Source: Roseibacillus sp.
GTDB taxonomy: Bacteria; Verrucomicrobiota; Verrucomicrobiia; Verrucomicrobiales; Akkermansiaceae
DNA: 64,000 nucleotides
Assembly: GCA_028821775.1 (NCBI GenBank)
Contig: JAPKFB010000007.1
Location: 1-64,000, forward strand
Direction of reading: 5' to 3'
A program made the position numbers and the translations under genes. Below, one piece after another: positions 8,494-16,006 of this stretch (position 1 is its first letter; each line of letters opens with the position of its first letter). A model generated the notes under the pieces. It did no database searches, had not been told where the DNA came from, and saw only the letters and a program-made list of their open reading frames with translations.

Positions 8494-10597
8494 GGAACCC
8501 GCCTCAGTGCTGGCGCTGGCCGTCGGCAATGAGCCATTGACGCGTGAGGTTTTTGGAAACATCGATTCCGTTTCCAAGGTTCTCTTTTACTGTTTGGCCA
8601 CCCTGTCAGTGGTCATCTTTGGCTGGGGGATCTGGCGCCGGGTTCGTCTCTGGCGGATGGGCCGTCCTTCCAAGGCGAAGGTCGACTGGCGGGCCGCCCT
8701 GCGCGGGTTCTGGGCCAAGGTGATGACGCAGCACACGGTCCGCCGGAGTCGCCGCCGAGCCGGAATCATTCACGCCTTGATGTTCTGGGGGTTTTCGGTG
8801 CTCTTCGTGGGCACGATCCTGATCGGGATTGAGGAATACGCTTCGCTGATCCTTGGCCGCGGGGCGCATGACCCGGTCATCCACAAGGGACTCTATTTCG
8901 CGATCTACGAGGTCGCCCTCGATCTTTTCGGACTCTTCTTCCTGGTCGGTTGCCTGTGGTTCATCCGGCGCCGACTTCGCGCTGCGAAAACCAGCATTGG
9001 TCACAATGCCCTCGATTGGGTCGTGATCCTATCGTTCCTGGCGATCGGAGTGACCGGTTATTTCGTCGAAGGCCTTCGCATCATCCGGGAAGCCACCCCT
9101 CATCCCGAGTTGTCCTTCGTCGGATTTGGAGTTTCGAAGCTCCTGGGCGGGTTGGGGGTGAATGAGGCAAACGTCGATCCGGTCCACCTTGCGCTCTGGT
9201 GGGTGCACGCCCTCTTGGTCTTCGGGATCATTGCGGCCTTTCCGTACACCCGTTTGTTGCACGTCATCGCAGGAGTAATCAACCTCGTCAGTACGGGAAA
9301 GCATCTTGGCCAGCTCGAGCCCGTCACTCTCGAAGAGCTTGAGGAGACCGGGAAGGTTGGGGTGGAGCGCTTGGAGGACCTGACGCGCCAGCAGCTTCTT
9401 TCGCTCGATGCCTGTGTCTCGTGTGGTCGGTGCGAGGACGTTTGTCCTGCCTTTGAAGCCGGCAAGCCGCTCTCTCCGCGGGATGTTGTGCAGGGTCTCC
9501 ATCAAGCAATGGATGCCCTCTCCCCGCGCAGTGGTGAGGGGGAGTCCGACGCGCCGGGACTCCATGGGGAAGTCATCGGAGCAGAGACCTTGTGGTCCTG
9601 CACGAGCTGTAGCGCATGCACCGAGGTCTGTCCTCTGGCGGTCGATCCGGTCCGGTTGATTGTCGACATGCGGCGTTTCCTGATCGGGGAGGGGGGGCTG
9701 AGCGGTCCTCCCGCGGCGGCCCTGCAAAAGATGCAGCGCTCCGGAAATCCTTGGGGATTGGCCAAGCAGGATCGCTTCGATTGGGCGGAAGGCCTGGAGG
9801 TTCCCACCGTGGTGACCAATCCGGGATTCGAGGTTCTCTACTGGATCGGATGTGCGGCTTCCTACGACCGCCGGGCGCAAAAGGTGGCGCGGGCAGTGGT
9901 AAAACTTCTGGAGATCGCCGGGGTCAATTACGCGACTCTCGGTCCGGAAGAGCGCTGCAATGGCGAGTCGGCCCGCCGCATGGGCGACGAGTTTCTCTTC
10001 CAGGAACTGGCCGGCCACAACGTGGAGACTCTCGCGCGATACGAGGTCCGCAAGGTCATCACGCACTGTCCGCATTGTCTCAACAGCCTCAAAAAGGACT
10101 ACCCGCAATTCGGCGGCGATTACGAGGTGATGCATCATACCCAGCTCCTCTCCCAGTTGGTTCTCGACGGGCGCCTGAAAGTGGATTCAGAGGCAGAACT
10201 GCGGGAGGGAAAGCGCGGCCGGATTACTTACCACGATCCGTGCTATCTAGCCCGCGTGAACGGGATCAGCGAGGAGCCGCGGAGATTGATCGAGGCGGTG
10301 AGGGGACCGGAGGCCCTGGTGGAGATGGAGCGCAATCGCTCGGGAACCGCGTGCTGTGGAGCCGGCGGGGGCCGGATGTGGTTCGACGACGCGCTGGATG
10401 AGCGAGTCGGGGGCAGCCGGGTAAGCGAAGTGATCGAGACCGGGGCTCAGACGGTTGCGGTCTCTTGTCCGTTCTGCCTGACGATGGTCGGCGATGGACT
10501 GGCGGCCAAGGCGCCGCACATGGAGGTGGTTGACATCGCGGAGCTCCTTGCCGAAGTGATCGAGGAGCCCGGGCGCAGCGAATCCACGTCAATGTAA
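8483..10597 (+). CDS. Membrane Fe-S ETF:quinone oxidoreductase (FadF/DgcB-like)
   Basis: 704 residues from the ATG at 8483 (a second ATG follows at once), overlapping etfA by 11 bases. Residues ~30-280 hold five or so hydrophobic helices resembling nitrate-reductase gamma/cytochrome b subunits, with several His (IIHALMFWGF, HLALWWVHALLVFG). Two 4Fe-4S motifs follow: CVSCGRCEDVCP (~310) and CTSCSACTEVCP (~372). Two HdrB/CCG-type domains finish the chain: RCNGESARR (~491) with HCPHC (~527), and ACCGAGGGRMW (~623) with SCPFC (~660). CNG or CTG in the first CCG motif is usual in this family. Known relatives take electrons from ETF to (mena)quinone in fatty-acid oxidation and dimethylglycine/carnitine catabolism. 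The operon position supports the same job here, replacing classical ETF-QO. Confidence 0.88.
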   Translation: MMVEEPASVLALAVGNEPLTREVFGNIDSVSKVLFYCLATLSVVIFGWGIWRRVRLWRMGRPSKAKVDWRAALRGFWAKVMTQHTVRRSRRRAGIIHALMFWGFSVLFVGTILIGIEEYASLILGRGAHDPVIHKGLYFAIYEVALDLFGLFFLVGCLWFIRRRLRAAKTSIGHNALDWVVILSFLAIGVTGYFVEGLRIIREATPHPELSFVGFGVSKLLGGLGVNEANVDPVHLALWWVHALLVFGIIAAFPYTRLLHVIAGVINLVSTGKHLGQLEPVTLEELEETGKVGVERLEDLTRQQLLSLDACVSCGRCEDVCPAFEAGKPLSPRDVVQGLHQAMDALSPRSGEGESDAPGLHGEVIGAETLWSCTSCSACTEVCPLAVDPVRLIVDMRRFLIGEGGLSGPPAAALQKMQRSGNPWGLAKQDRFDWAEGLEVPTVVTNPGFEVLYWIGCAASYDRRAQKVARAVVKLLEIAGVNYATLGPEERCNGESARRMGDEFLFQELAGHNVETLARYEVRKVITHCPHCLNSLKKDYPQFGGDYEVMHHTQLLSQLVLDGRLKVDSEAELREGKRGRITYHDPCYLARVNGISEEPRRLIEAVRGPEALVEMERNRSGTACCGAGGGRMWFDDALDERVGGSRVSEVIETGAQTVAVSCPFCLTMVGDGLAAKAPHMEVVDIAELLAEVIEEPGRSESTSM

Positions 10598-10657
10598 ATC
10601 GAGATGCGAACTTGTTTGGAATATGAAGAGCGTGGGTGCAGCCTTACAAACTGAGTA

Positions 10658-12052
10658 ATGAGTGAGGACCCTGCTAACTTGGACGCCCTGCGATCGGAAG
10701 GTGATGTCAACCTGGGGCGCTCCCGGGCGCAGTGGGCAGCCGAGAATATCGACGAGGAGACCGGCAAGTGGCTTGCGGAAGACGCCGAGCACTTCATTCA
10801 CCAATCACTATCGACGCCTTGTCTCGATGTGCTTGCGGGGGTGGCAGGCACTCAGCTGGAGACCCTCTCGGGCCACCGGCTGCTCGATTTTCATGGCAAT
10901 GCGGTGCACCAGGTCGGCTACGGCCACCCGGTGGTGATCGACGCGATCAAGGACCAACTCGACACCCTCCCATTCTGTCCGCGTCGCTACACCAACCTGC
11001 CCGCCATTCGCCTCGCCAAGAAGCTGGTCGAGTTGGCCCCGGGAGACTTGCGAAAAGTCTTGTTCGCTCCGGGGGGTACCAGCGCGATTGGCATTGCGTT
11101 GAAACTGGCGCGTGCCGCCACGGGAAAGTTCAAGACTCTCTCGATGTGGGAGTCCTTTCACGGCTCTTCTCTGGACGCACTTTCGATCGGCGGCGAGGCC
11201 GTGTTCCGGAAAGGGGCCGGACCGCTGCTCCCCGGGACTGAACACGTGCCGCCTCCCGATCCTCTGCAGAGCCCGTGGCCGGATACGCCTGACCCCGACG
11301 GCTGGGCGATGCGCAGCGCGGAATATCTCGAGTATGTGTTGGAGCGGGAGGCCGGTGACATCGGCGCGGTGGTCGCAGAGACCGTGCGCTGGACTCCTTA
11401 TGTTCCTCCCCCTGAATACTGGAAATTTGTCCGCGCCGCATGCGACAAGCATGGTGCGCTGCTCATTCTCGACGAGATTCCCACTTGTCTCGGGCGATCC
11501 GGAAAGATGTTCGTTTGCGAACACTACGAGATCGTCCCGGATATCCTGGTGATTGGAAAGGGGCTCGGGGGGGGCGTGGTTCCGCTCGCTGCGGTCATTG
11601 CCCGGGAAGACCTCGCGCTCGCGCCCGAGGGAGCGCTCGGCCATTACACTCACGAGAAAAACCCAGTGGCCTGTGCAGCAGGCTTGGCGACGATCAAGGT
11701 GATCGAGGAGGAAGGACTGCTAGCGCATGTCGACGAGCTTGGGCGGGAGGGTCTCGAGATGTTGAACCGCTTGCAGGAAGATCACTCGCATCTGATCTCG
11801 GAAGTGCGGGGCATCGGACTGCTGCTCGGGCTGATCCTGACCAGGCCGGACGGATCCAAAGCAGTGGAGGCCGCAGAACAGGTGATGTACCGCGCCATGG
11901 AAAAGGGGCTGAGCTTCAAGTTGACGATGGGCAGAATCCTGACCTTGACTCCTCCCCTTACAATCACCCGCGAGGAGATGATCCGGGCAGTCGACATTTT
12001 GGACACCTGCTTTCGCGAACTCAGTGAAGAGAACAAGGAGAAGAGAGCGTAA
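10658..12052 (+). CDS. pbfA: PbfA-like (R)-1-hydroxy-2-aminoethylphosphonate ammonia-lyase
   Basis: 464 residues. It is a fold-type I PLP enzyme of the class III aminotransferase family: GGTSAIG (~139-145) holds the phosphate, LILDEIPTCLGR has the ring Asp at 272, and Lys301 in VIGKGLGGG is the Schiff-base Lys. The long conserved N-terminus (SEGDVN, FIHQSLSTPCLDVL, DFHGNAVHQVGYGHP, LDTLPFCPRRYTN) is what I associate with PbfA, a lyase turning (R)-1-hydroxy-2-aminoethylphosphonate into phosphonoacetaldehyde and ammonia, rather than with ornithine or beta-alanine transaminases. phnW, the partner expected for phosphonate use, lies convergently 410 bases downstream. The gene follows the ETF oxidoreductase by 60 bases, and its TAA overlaps the next ATG, so it is part of the operon. 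If not PbfA it would be a related omega-amino transaminase. Confidence 0.72.
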   Translation: MSEDPANLDALRSEGDVNLGRSRAQWAAENIDEETGKWLAEDAEHFIHQSLSTPCLDVLAGVAGTQLETLSGHRLLDFHGNAVHQVGYGHPVVIDAIKDQLDTLPFCPRRYTNLPAIRLAKKLVELAPGDLRKVLFAPGGTSAIGIALKLARAATGKFKTLSMWESFHGSSLDALSIGGEAVFRKGAGPLLPGTEHVPPPDPLQSPWPDTPDPDGWAMRSAEYLEYVLEREAGDIGAVVAETVRWTPYVPPPEYWKFVRAACDKHGALLILDEIPTCLGRSGKMFVCEHYEIVPDILVIGKGLGGGVVPLAAVIAREDLALAPEGALGHYTHEKNPVACAAGLATIKVIEEEGLLAHVDELGREGLEMLNRLQEDHSHLISEVRGIGLLLGLILTRPDGSKAVEAAEQVMYRAMEKGLSFKLTMGRILTLTPPLTITREEMIRAVDILDTCFRELSEENKEKRA

Positions 12053-12480
12053 TGAGCCTGAGAGAGGAGCTTAAGCCCCGGATTTCTTCCCGTCGCGATG
12101 GCTGGTCATTACCGGGGGCTTTTACCGCGAGGCTGAGATTTACGATGCCGAGTTGGAAACGATCTGGCGCCGCCAAGGGCGTTTTGTCGGGCATACCTGC
12201 CAGGTGGCCGGTGCGGGCGACTTTTTCGTGGTGCCCGTCGTTATCGATTCCATGCTCGTGATTCGGGGGGACGACAGATTTCTCCGTGCCACACTTCAAC
12301 GTGTGCCGTTACCGCGGGACGCAGATTATCGAGGAGACCTCCGGCCGCGCCAACAAGCTGGTTTCCCCAGTCGCCCTCGCGTCCCCTCCGGAACGGCCGC
12401 GGTTGCCGGAGTCTTCCCCGGAGGCCGGAAGGCATTGGTGTCCTCTTTGCCATGACTGGAGTTACCGCCAGAACATGCTG
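12052..12480 (+). pseudogene. Decayed Rieske oxygenase (betaine-demethylase-like), truncated
   Basis: An ATG overlapping the pbfA stop (TAATG) starts MSLREELKPRISSRRDGWSL. A one-base loss in the T-run near 12120 then shifts frame into FYREAEIYDAELETIWRR, GRFVGHTCQVAGAGDFFVV and DSMLVIRGDD, the N-terminal layout of ring-hydroxylating/GbcA-type Rieske proteins. A second shift near 12288 gives HFNVCRYRGTQIIEE, the first Rieske half, where CxH has become CxY. After NKLV about 75 bases of unrelated sequence intervene before CPLCHDWSY, the second half. Homology stops at ~12480 where it runs into the 3' end of phnW; the catalytic domain with the iron site is gone. Several independent lesions plus truncation argue for true decay rather than a sequencing slip. 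It was probably the last gene of the dehydrogenase operon. Confidence 0.72.
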
Positions 12481-13619
12481 GCCTTGATCGCGGAGATGAG
12501 ACGGTCGAAGTCGGCGGGGAATACGTGACCGATCGTTCCGATGCGGAAAGCGTTGATGCCAGTGACCTTGCCGGGGTAGATCACGAAGCCGCGTTCCTTG
12601 AGATCTTGGTAGAATCTGAGGAAGGAAAAGTCCGGGTTCTCCGGGTTGTGGAAAGCGGTGATGATGGGGCTTTGGAGTTCGGGCGTGAGCAGGCAGCGAA
12701 AGCCGAGGGTGGTCATCCCTTCCACGAGGACACGGTGGTTTTCGGAGTAGCGGGCGTGACGGACGGCGATCCCGCCTTCTTCCTCCAGTTCAAGTAAGGC
12801 CTGGTGAAAGGCGCGCACGGTATGGGTCGGGCTCGTGAAGCGCCACTTGCCCCCGCCCTCTTCCAACATTTTCCACTGGGCAAAGAGATCGAGGGAGAGT
12901 GAGCGGGCGTTGCCTTCGGTCTTCCCGATCGCTTCGCGGGTGGAGAGAATGAAACCGAATCCGGGCACGCCCTGGATGCATTTGTTGGCAGAGGAGACGA
13001 GGAAGTCGATCCCCAGAGTTGCGAGGTCGAGCGGGACGCCGCCGAAGGCACTCATGGAGTCGACCAGAAAAGTTTTGCGATGTCCCTTGACCACGGACGC
13101 GATCTCCGCGAGCGGATTCATCATGCCGGTGGTGGTTTCGTTGTGAACGCAGATCACGTGTGTGATCGCGGAGTCGTCCCGGAGCGTCTGATCCAGTCGT
13201 GGCACGTCGGGGGGGGCGAGTTCACCACTGTCATGGACGAGGTGATCGATCTTCAAGGAGGAAGCGATCTGAGCGAGTCGGTTTCCGTAGGCGCCGTTGG
13301 CGAGGACCAGGAGCTTGCCGTCGGCGGGGACCGCCGAGCCGATCATGGACTCCGCCGAAAAGGTGCCGGAGCCCTGCATGAGAGTGCAGGTGTAAGCTTC
13401 GGGCTCACTGGGGGCGGCGAGGGCGGCGAGTTTCTCCCGGATGGGGGTGACGATGCCGAAGTTGTAGTCCTCGTCCCAAGTGCACCAATCGCGGAGCATG
13501 GCGGTGCGGACGGTGGGGGAAGTCGAAAGCGGTCCCGGGGTGAGAAGAAGGTAGGGATTGTCCCACTCGTGATCGACATCTAGAGATTCTGCAGGCCGAT
13601 TGAGGGCGGAGGAGTTCAT
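12462..13619 (-). CDS. phnW: 2-Aminoethylphosphonate--pyruvate transaminase
   Basis: 385 residues. It transfers the amino group of 2-aminoethylphosphonate to pyruvate, giving phosphonoacetaldehyde and alanine; PLP-dependent, cytoplasmic. The sequence follows PhnW closely: YLLLTPGPLSTSPTVR (22-37), CTWDEDYNFG, MQGSGTFSAESMIGS (81-95), HNETTTGMMNPL, LVDSMSAFGG and the PLP Lys213 in SSANKCIQGVPGFGF, then KWRFTSPTHTVRAFHQAL and GFVIYPGKVTG near the end. The length is slightly above the usual ~365 because of a ~20-residue N-terminal extension. It starts four bases after the stop of the Cys-rich protein gene (13624) and is likely translated with it. It converges on the pbfA operon. No phnX, phnY or phnA is visible in the window, so the aldehyde must be processed elsewhere. 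Confidence 0.93.
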   Translation of the reverse strand: MNSSALNRPAESLDVDHEWDNPYLLLTPGPLSTSPTVRTAMLRDWCTWDEDYNFGIVTPIREKLAALAAPSEPEAYTCTLMQGSGTFSAESMIGSAVPADGKLLVLANGAYGNRLAQIASSLKIDHLVHDSGELAPPDVPRLDQTLRDDSAITHVICVHNETTTGMMNPLAEIASVVKGHRKTFLVDSMSAFGGVPLDLATLGIDFLVSSANKCIQGVPGFGFILSTREAIGKTEGNARSLSLDLFAQWKMLEEGGGKWRFTSPTHTVRAFHQALLELEEEGGIAVRHARYSENHRVLVEGMTTLGFRCLLTPELQSPIITAFHNPENPDFSFLRFYQDLKERGFVIYPGKVTGINAFRIGTIGHVFPADFDRLISAIKASMFWR

Positions 13620-13623
13620 GCGG

Positions 13624-14727
13624 TTAACCGGCAGGGGCGGGCTTGCGGAAGACGAAAAAAGCGCCGCCTGCGAGGAGGACTACCGCGAGGCCGAGGGCGA
13701 CGGGATGAATCGGAAGACCGCCGGTTTGATCACTTTCCGACGCTGGAAGATCCGGGCTGAATGAGACGACGTCGAGGGCCTGCTGCACGATCTCGCTCTC
13801 GGCGGTGATGATGGTGCTGTTGAGGTGCGCGTCCCAACTGGTCTTGAAGAGGAGGTCGTAGCCCGGATTACCCTGTTTGACCTGGCAGGAGCACGCGCCG
13901 CACAGATACTCGCAGGCCCCGAAGATCCGATCGATGGTGAGGCCGGCTGCCGAGACTGGGCCGGCAGTGCGTCCCCGGCCAAAGATTGGCACAATCAACG
14001 GTTCGCCCGTGCGGAGGGCTTCGGGCTCGACGAGGAAGGAGAGGAAGACCGCTTCGGCAGGGTCACGGCGGTCGAGGGTCTGGCTCACGAAGGAAATGCT
14101 GAGTGGAATATCGGAGCGCAGGACATCGTCGAGATCGATTGTTGCCAACTCCTTGTTCAGGTCTTCCCGGCGGATCACCCCTTTCGGGATTTTGAGCAGG
14201 GAGGAAGCCTTGGCTAGACCAGCAGCGAGGAGGGCCTTGGCCCGAGAGTCCTTTTCCGCGTCCCCCGAGGTGACGATGATCCAGGCCGTGGACGCGCCCT
14301 TCAGGAGATGATCAGCACATTGCTGCCGGGCCGGCGAGTCCAGAAGGAGGGCGAGGTTTTCGGTCGTGGCAGCGCCGCTCCAGGCCGTTTCTTCGGTCTG
14401 CCAACTCTGCGGTGGGATGAGGATCAGGGAAGGCTCCACGCCCACGTTCTCCAGGCCCGGGATGGAGATTCGTTGCGCTTCAGTGAGGGTAGAGAGATCG
14501 ATGACTTCCAGTTCGAGGTTGATCGGGCGTGGTTCTGCTTCGAGCGACTGCTGCAGGTTCTCGAGTTCGCTCCCGAGCGCCTGATCGAGTGGTCCATGGG
14601 AGGTGACCAGAAGACGGAAATTGTCGGCGGGCCAGCGCTCGAGGGCGAAGCGAAAGACGGGGACCTGGCAGGCGAAGAGTCCACTCGCCAGGAGAATCGA
14701 GATGGTCAGTGCGGTGACAGTTTTCAT
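13624..14727 (-). CDS. Exported, C-terminally anchored protein with Cys cluster
   Basis: 367 residues from the ATG at 14727, which overlaps the upstream propeller gene's TGA (ATGA). The N-terminus is a signal peptide or lipoprotein signal (TALTISILLASGLFAC; Cys25 could be lipidated). The body has alternating beta/alpha segments (PSLILIPPQSW, TAWIIVTSGDAEKDSRAKALLAAGL). At ~290-300, FGACEYLCGACSCQVK gives four Cys as C-x3-C-x2-C-x-C, a possible metal or haem site, though no His follows as in CxxCH. Near the end HPVALGLAVVLLAGGAFFVF is a membrane helix followed by a short basic tail. I do not recognise the family. Coupling to the PQQ-propeller gene suggests a shared periplasmic process, and phnW follows after four bases. 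Confidence 0.7.
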   Translation of the reverse strand: MKTVTALTISILLASGLFACQVPVFRFALERWPADNFRLLVTSHGPLDQALGSELENLQQSLEAEPRPINLELEVIDLSTLTEAQRISIPGLENVGVEPSLILIPPQSWQTEETAWSGAATTENLALLLDSPARQQCADHLLKGASTAWIIVTSGDAEKDSRAKALLAAGLAKASSLLKIPKGVIRREDLNKELATIDLDDVLRSDIPLSISFVSQTLDRRDPAEAVFLSFLVEPEALRTGEPLIVPIFGRGRTAGPVSAAGLTIDRIFGACEYLCGACSCQVKQGNPGYDLLFKTSWDAHLNSTIITAESEIVQQALDVVSFSPDLPASESDQTGGLPIHPVALGLAVVLLAGGAFFVFRKPAPAG

Positions 14728-15932
14728 GGTCCGAATGCGTGGATGGCGCCCAGGCTGGTGGAGGCCACGAGAGTTCCATTGGTGATGGCAAGTCCGTGTA
14801 CGCGGCCGTCCACTTCCGCGGTCCAAAGCAGCTCGCCGCGCTCTCGCGAGTACGCGCTCAGTGAATTCCCGAGGCCGATCAGGACCGCATTTTCGCACAC
14901 GATGAGCTCCGAGGGGATGGGGGTGATGACCGACCAGAGTTCGGCCGAATTTTCCGCGTAGCGGATGGCCTTGAGTTTGCCACGGGTGTGCAGGTAGGCA
15001 GTCCCCATGGAGAGGACGGCGCGGGTTGTGTCATTGAAGGTGGCGACCTTCTTGCCTTCCGGATTGGTGAGAAGGAGTTGGCTGTCTTTCGCCTTTTGCG
15101 AAATCGGTCCGGCGAGAATCTGCTCGTCTTCCGTGACGAGACAGAAGACACCGCCGGCCAGGCTGAGCGCTCCCGCCGCCTTTCCGGTTTTGGCGTCGAA
15201 GAGAAGTGGTGAGGAGCGCCCTTGCGGAGCGATGAGGGTCTCTGCAGTGGCGAGCAGGGCGCCCTGCAGGGTGACCCCGCTCATCTCTTCCGCGAATTTG
15301 CGCTGGCCGGACTTCGGATCCACCGAAACGAGCCAACTCGATTCCCAGGGCGTGAGAGAAGCGGCGTAGTAGAGCGAGTCGTTGGCGATGAGGGCAGACG
15401 TCCGCACCGGCCAGAGCGAGATCAGGCTCGCGTTGCTGGGAATGCGACGCTCGCTGGGGGCGCCGTGATCTTTCCAGATGAGCTTTCCGTTCTTAGAGTT
15501 GAGAGCGTAGAGATGACCGTCGTCAGATCCGGCGTAGACCGCACCGTCGAAGAGGGTGGGGGGCAGTCGCACCGGGGCCTCTGTGAAAAAGACCCAGCGT
15601 TCGGAACCCGACTTGGCGTCGAGGGCGTGGACTGCGTTGTCGTGCGAGGAGCCATAGTAGACCTGACCCTCGTCGATCGTGACATAGTAGCAGGGATCGA
15701 AGTTACGCATCGATTGCAGGCCGGCGTTTCCGGAGAAGGCGTCCCACTTGGCGGGGCCGCTCCAAGCCTGGCGAGGCGTGCCGCCCTGATGGGTCCACAG
15801 TGGTTTGAGCGGGAAGTTCAGGTTCTCCTCCGACACGCCACTGCGCCGGTTGTCGTGGCGATAGGTCGGCCACTCCCCCGCAAAAGCGGTGACAGGAAAG
15901 AGAAGGAAGATGGTAAATGCGAATCGAAGCAT
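14724..15932 (-). CDS. Exported PQQ-like beta-propeller protein (small partner)
   Basis: 402 residues. A signal peptide (MLRFAFTIFLLFPVTAFAG) is followed by WPTYRHDNRRSGVS, the usual opening of verrucomicrobial/planctomycete outer-membrane BamB/PQQ-type propellers. Repeats with the AxDxxTGxxxW-like pattern follow (ALDAKSGSERWVF, ALNSKNGKLIWKD, SVDPKSGQRKF, LFDAKTGKAAGAL, SAYSRERGELLW). No catalytic Asp/Glu/Asn set of quinoprotein alcohol dehydrogenases is evident, so binding or scaffolding is as likely as an enzyme role. It lies 74 bases downstream of a large propeller protein (16007..18907) and overlaps the next gene by four bases. The same large-small order recurs at 20415/19189 with a paralogous protein, so the pair is probably a functional unit. 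Confidence 0.85.
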   Translation of the reverse strand: MLRFAFTIFLLFPVTAFAGEWPTYRHDNRRSGVSEENLNFPLKPLWTHQGGTPRQAWSGPAKWDAFSGNAGLQSMRNFDPCYYVTIDEGQVYYGSSHDNAVHALDAKSGSERWVFFTEAPVRLPPTLFDGAVYAGSDDGHLYALNSKNGKLIWKDHGAPSERRIPSNASLISLWPVRTSALIANDSLYYAASLTPWESSWLVSVDPKSGQRKFAEEMSGVTLQGALLATAETLIAPQGRSSPLLFDAKTGKAAGALSLAGGVFCLVTEDEQILAGPISQKAKDSQLLLTNPEGKKVATFNDTTRAVLSMGTAYLHTRGKLKAIRYAENSAELWSVITPIPSELIVCENAVLIGLGNSLSAYSRERGELLWTAEVDGRVHGLAITNGTLVASTSLGAIHAFGP

Positions 15933-16006
15933 GGAAATAGTGGAGGGATTATTGATCTCTTTTGGAGCTTGTGAGAGGGAGCATTTCGTCGGTTACACTG
16001 TTCCCC

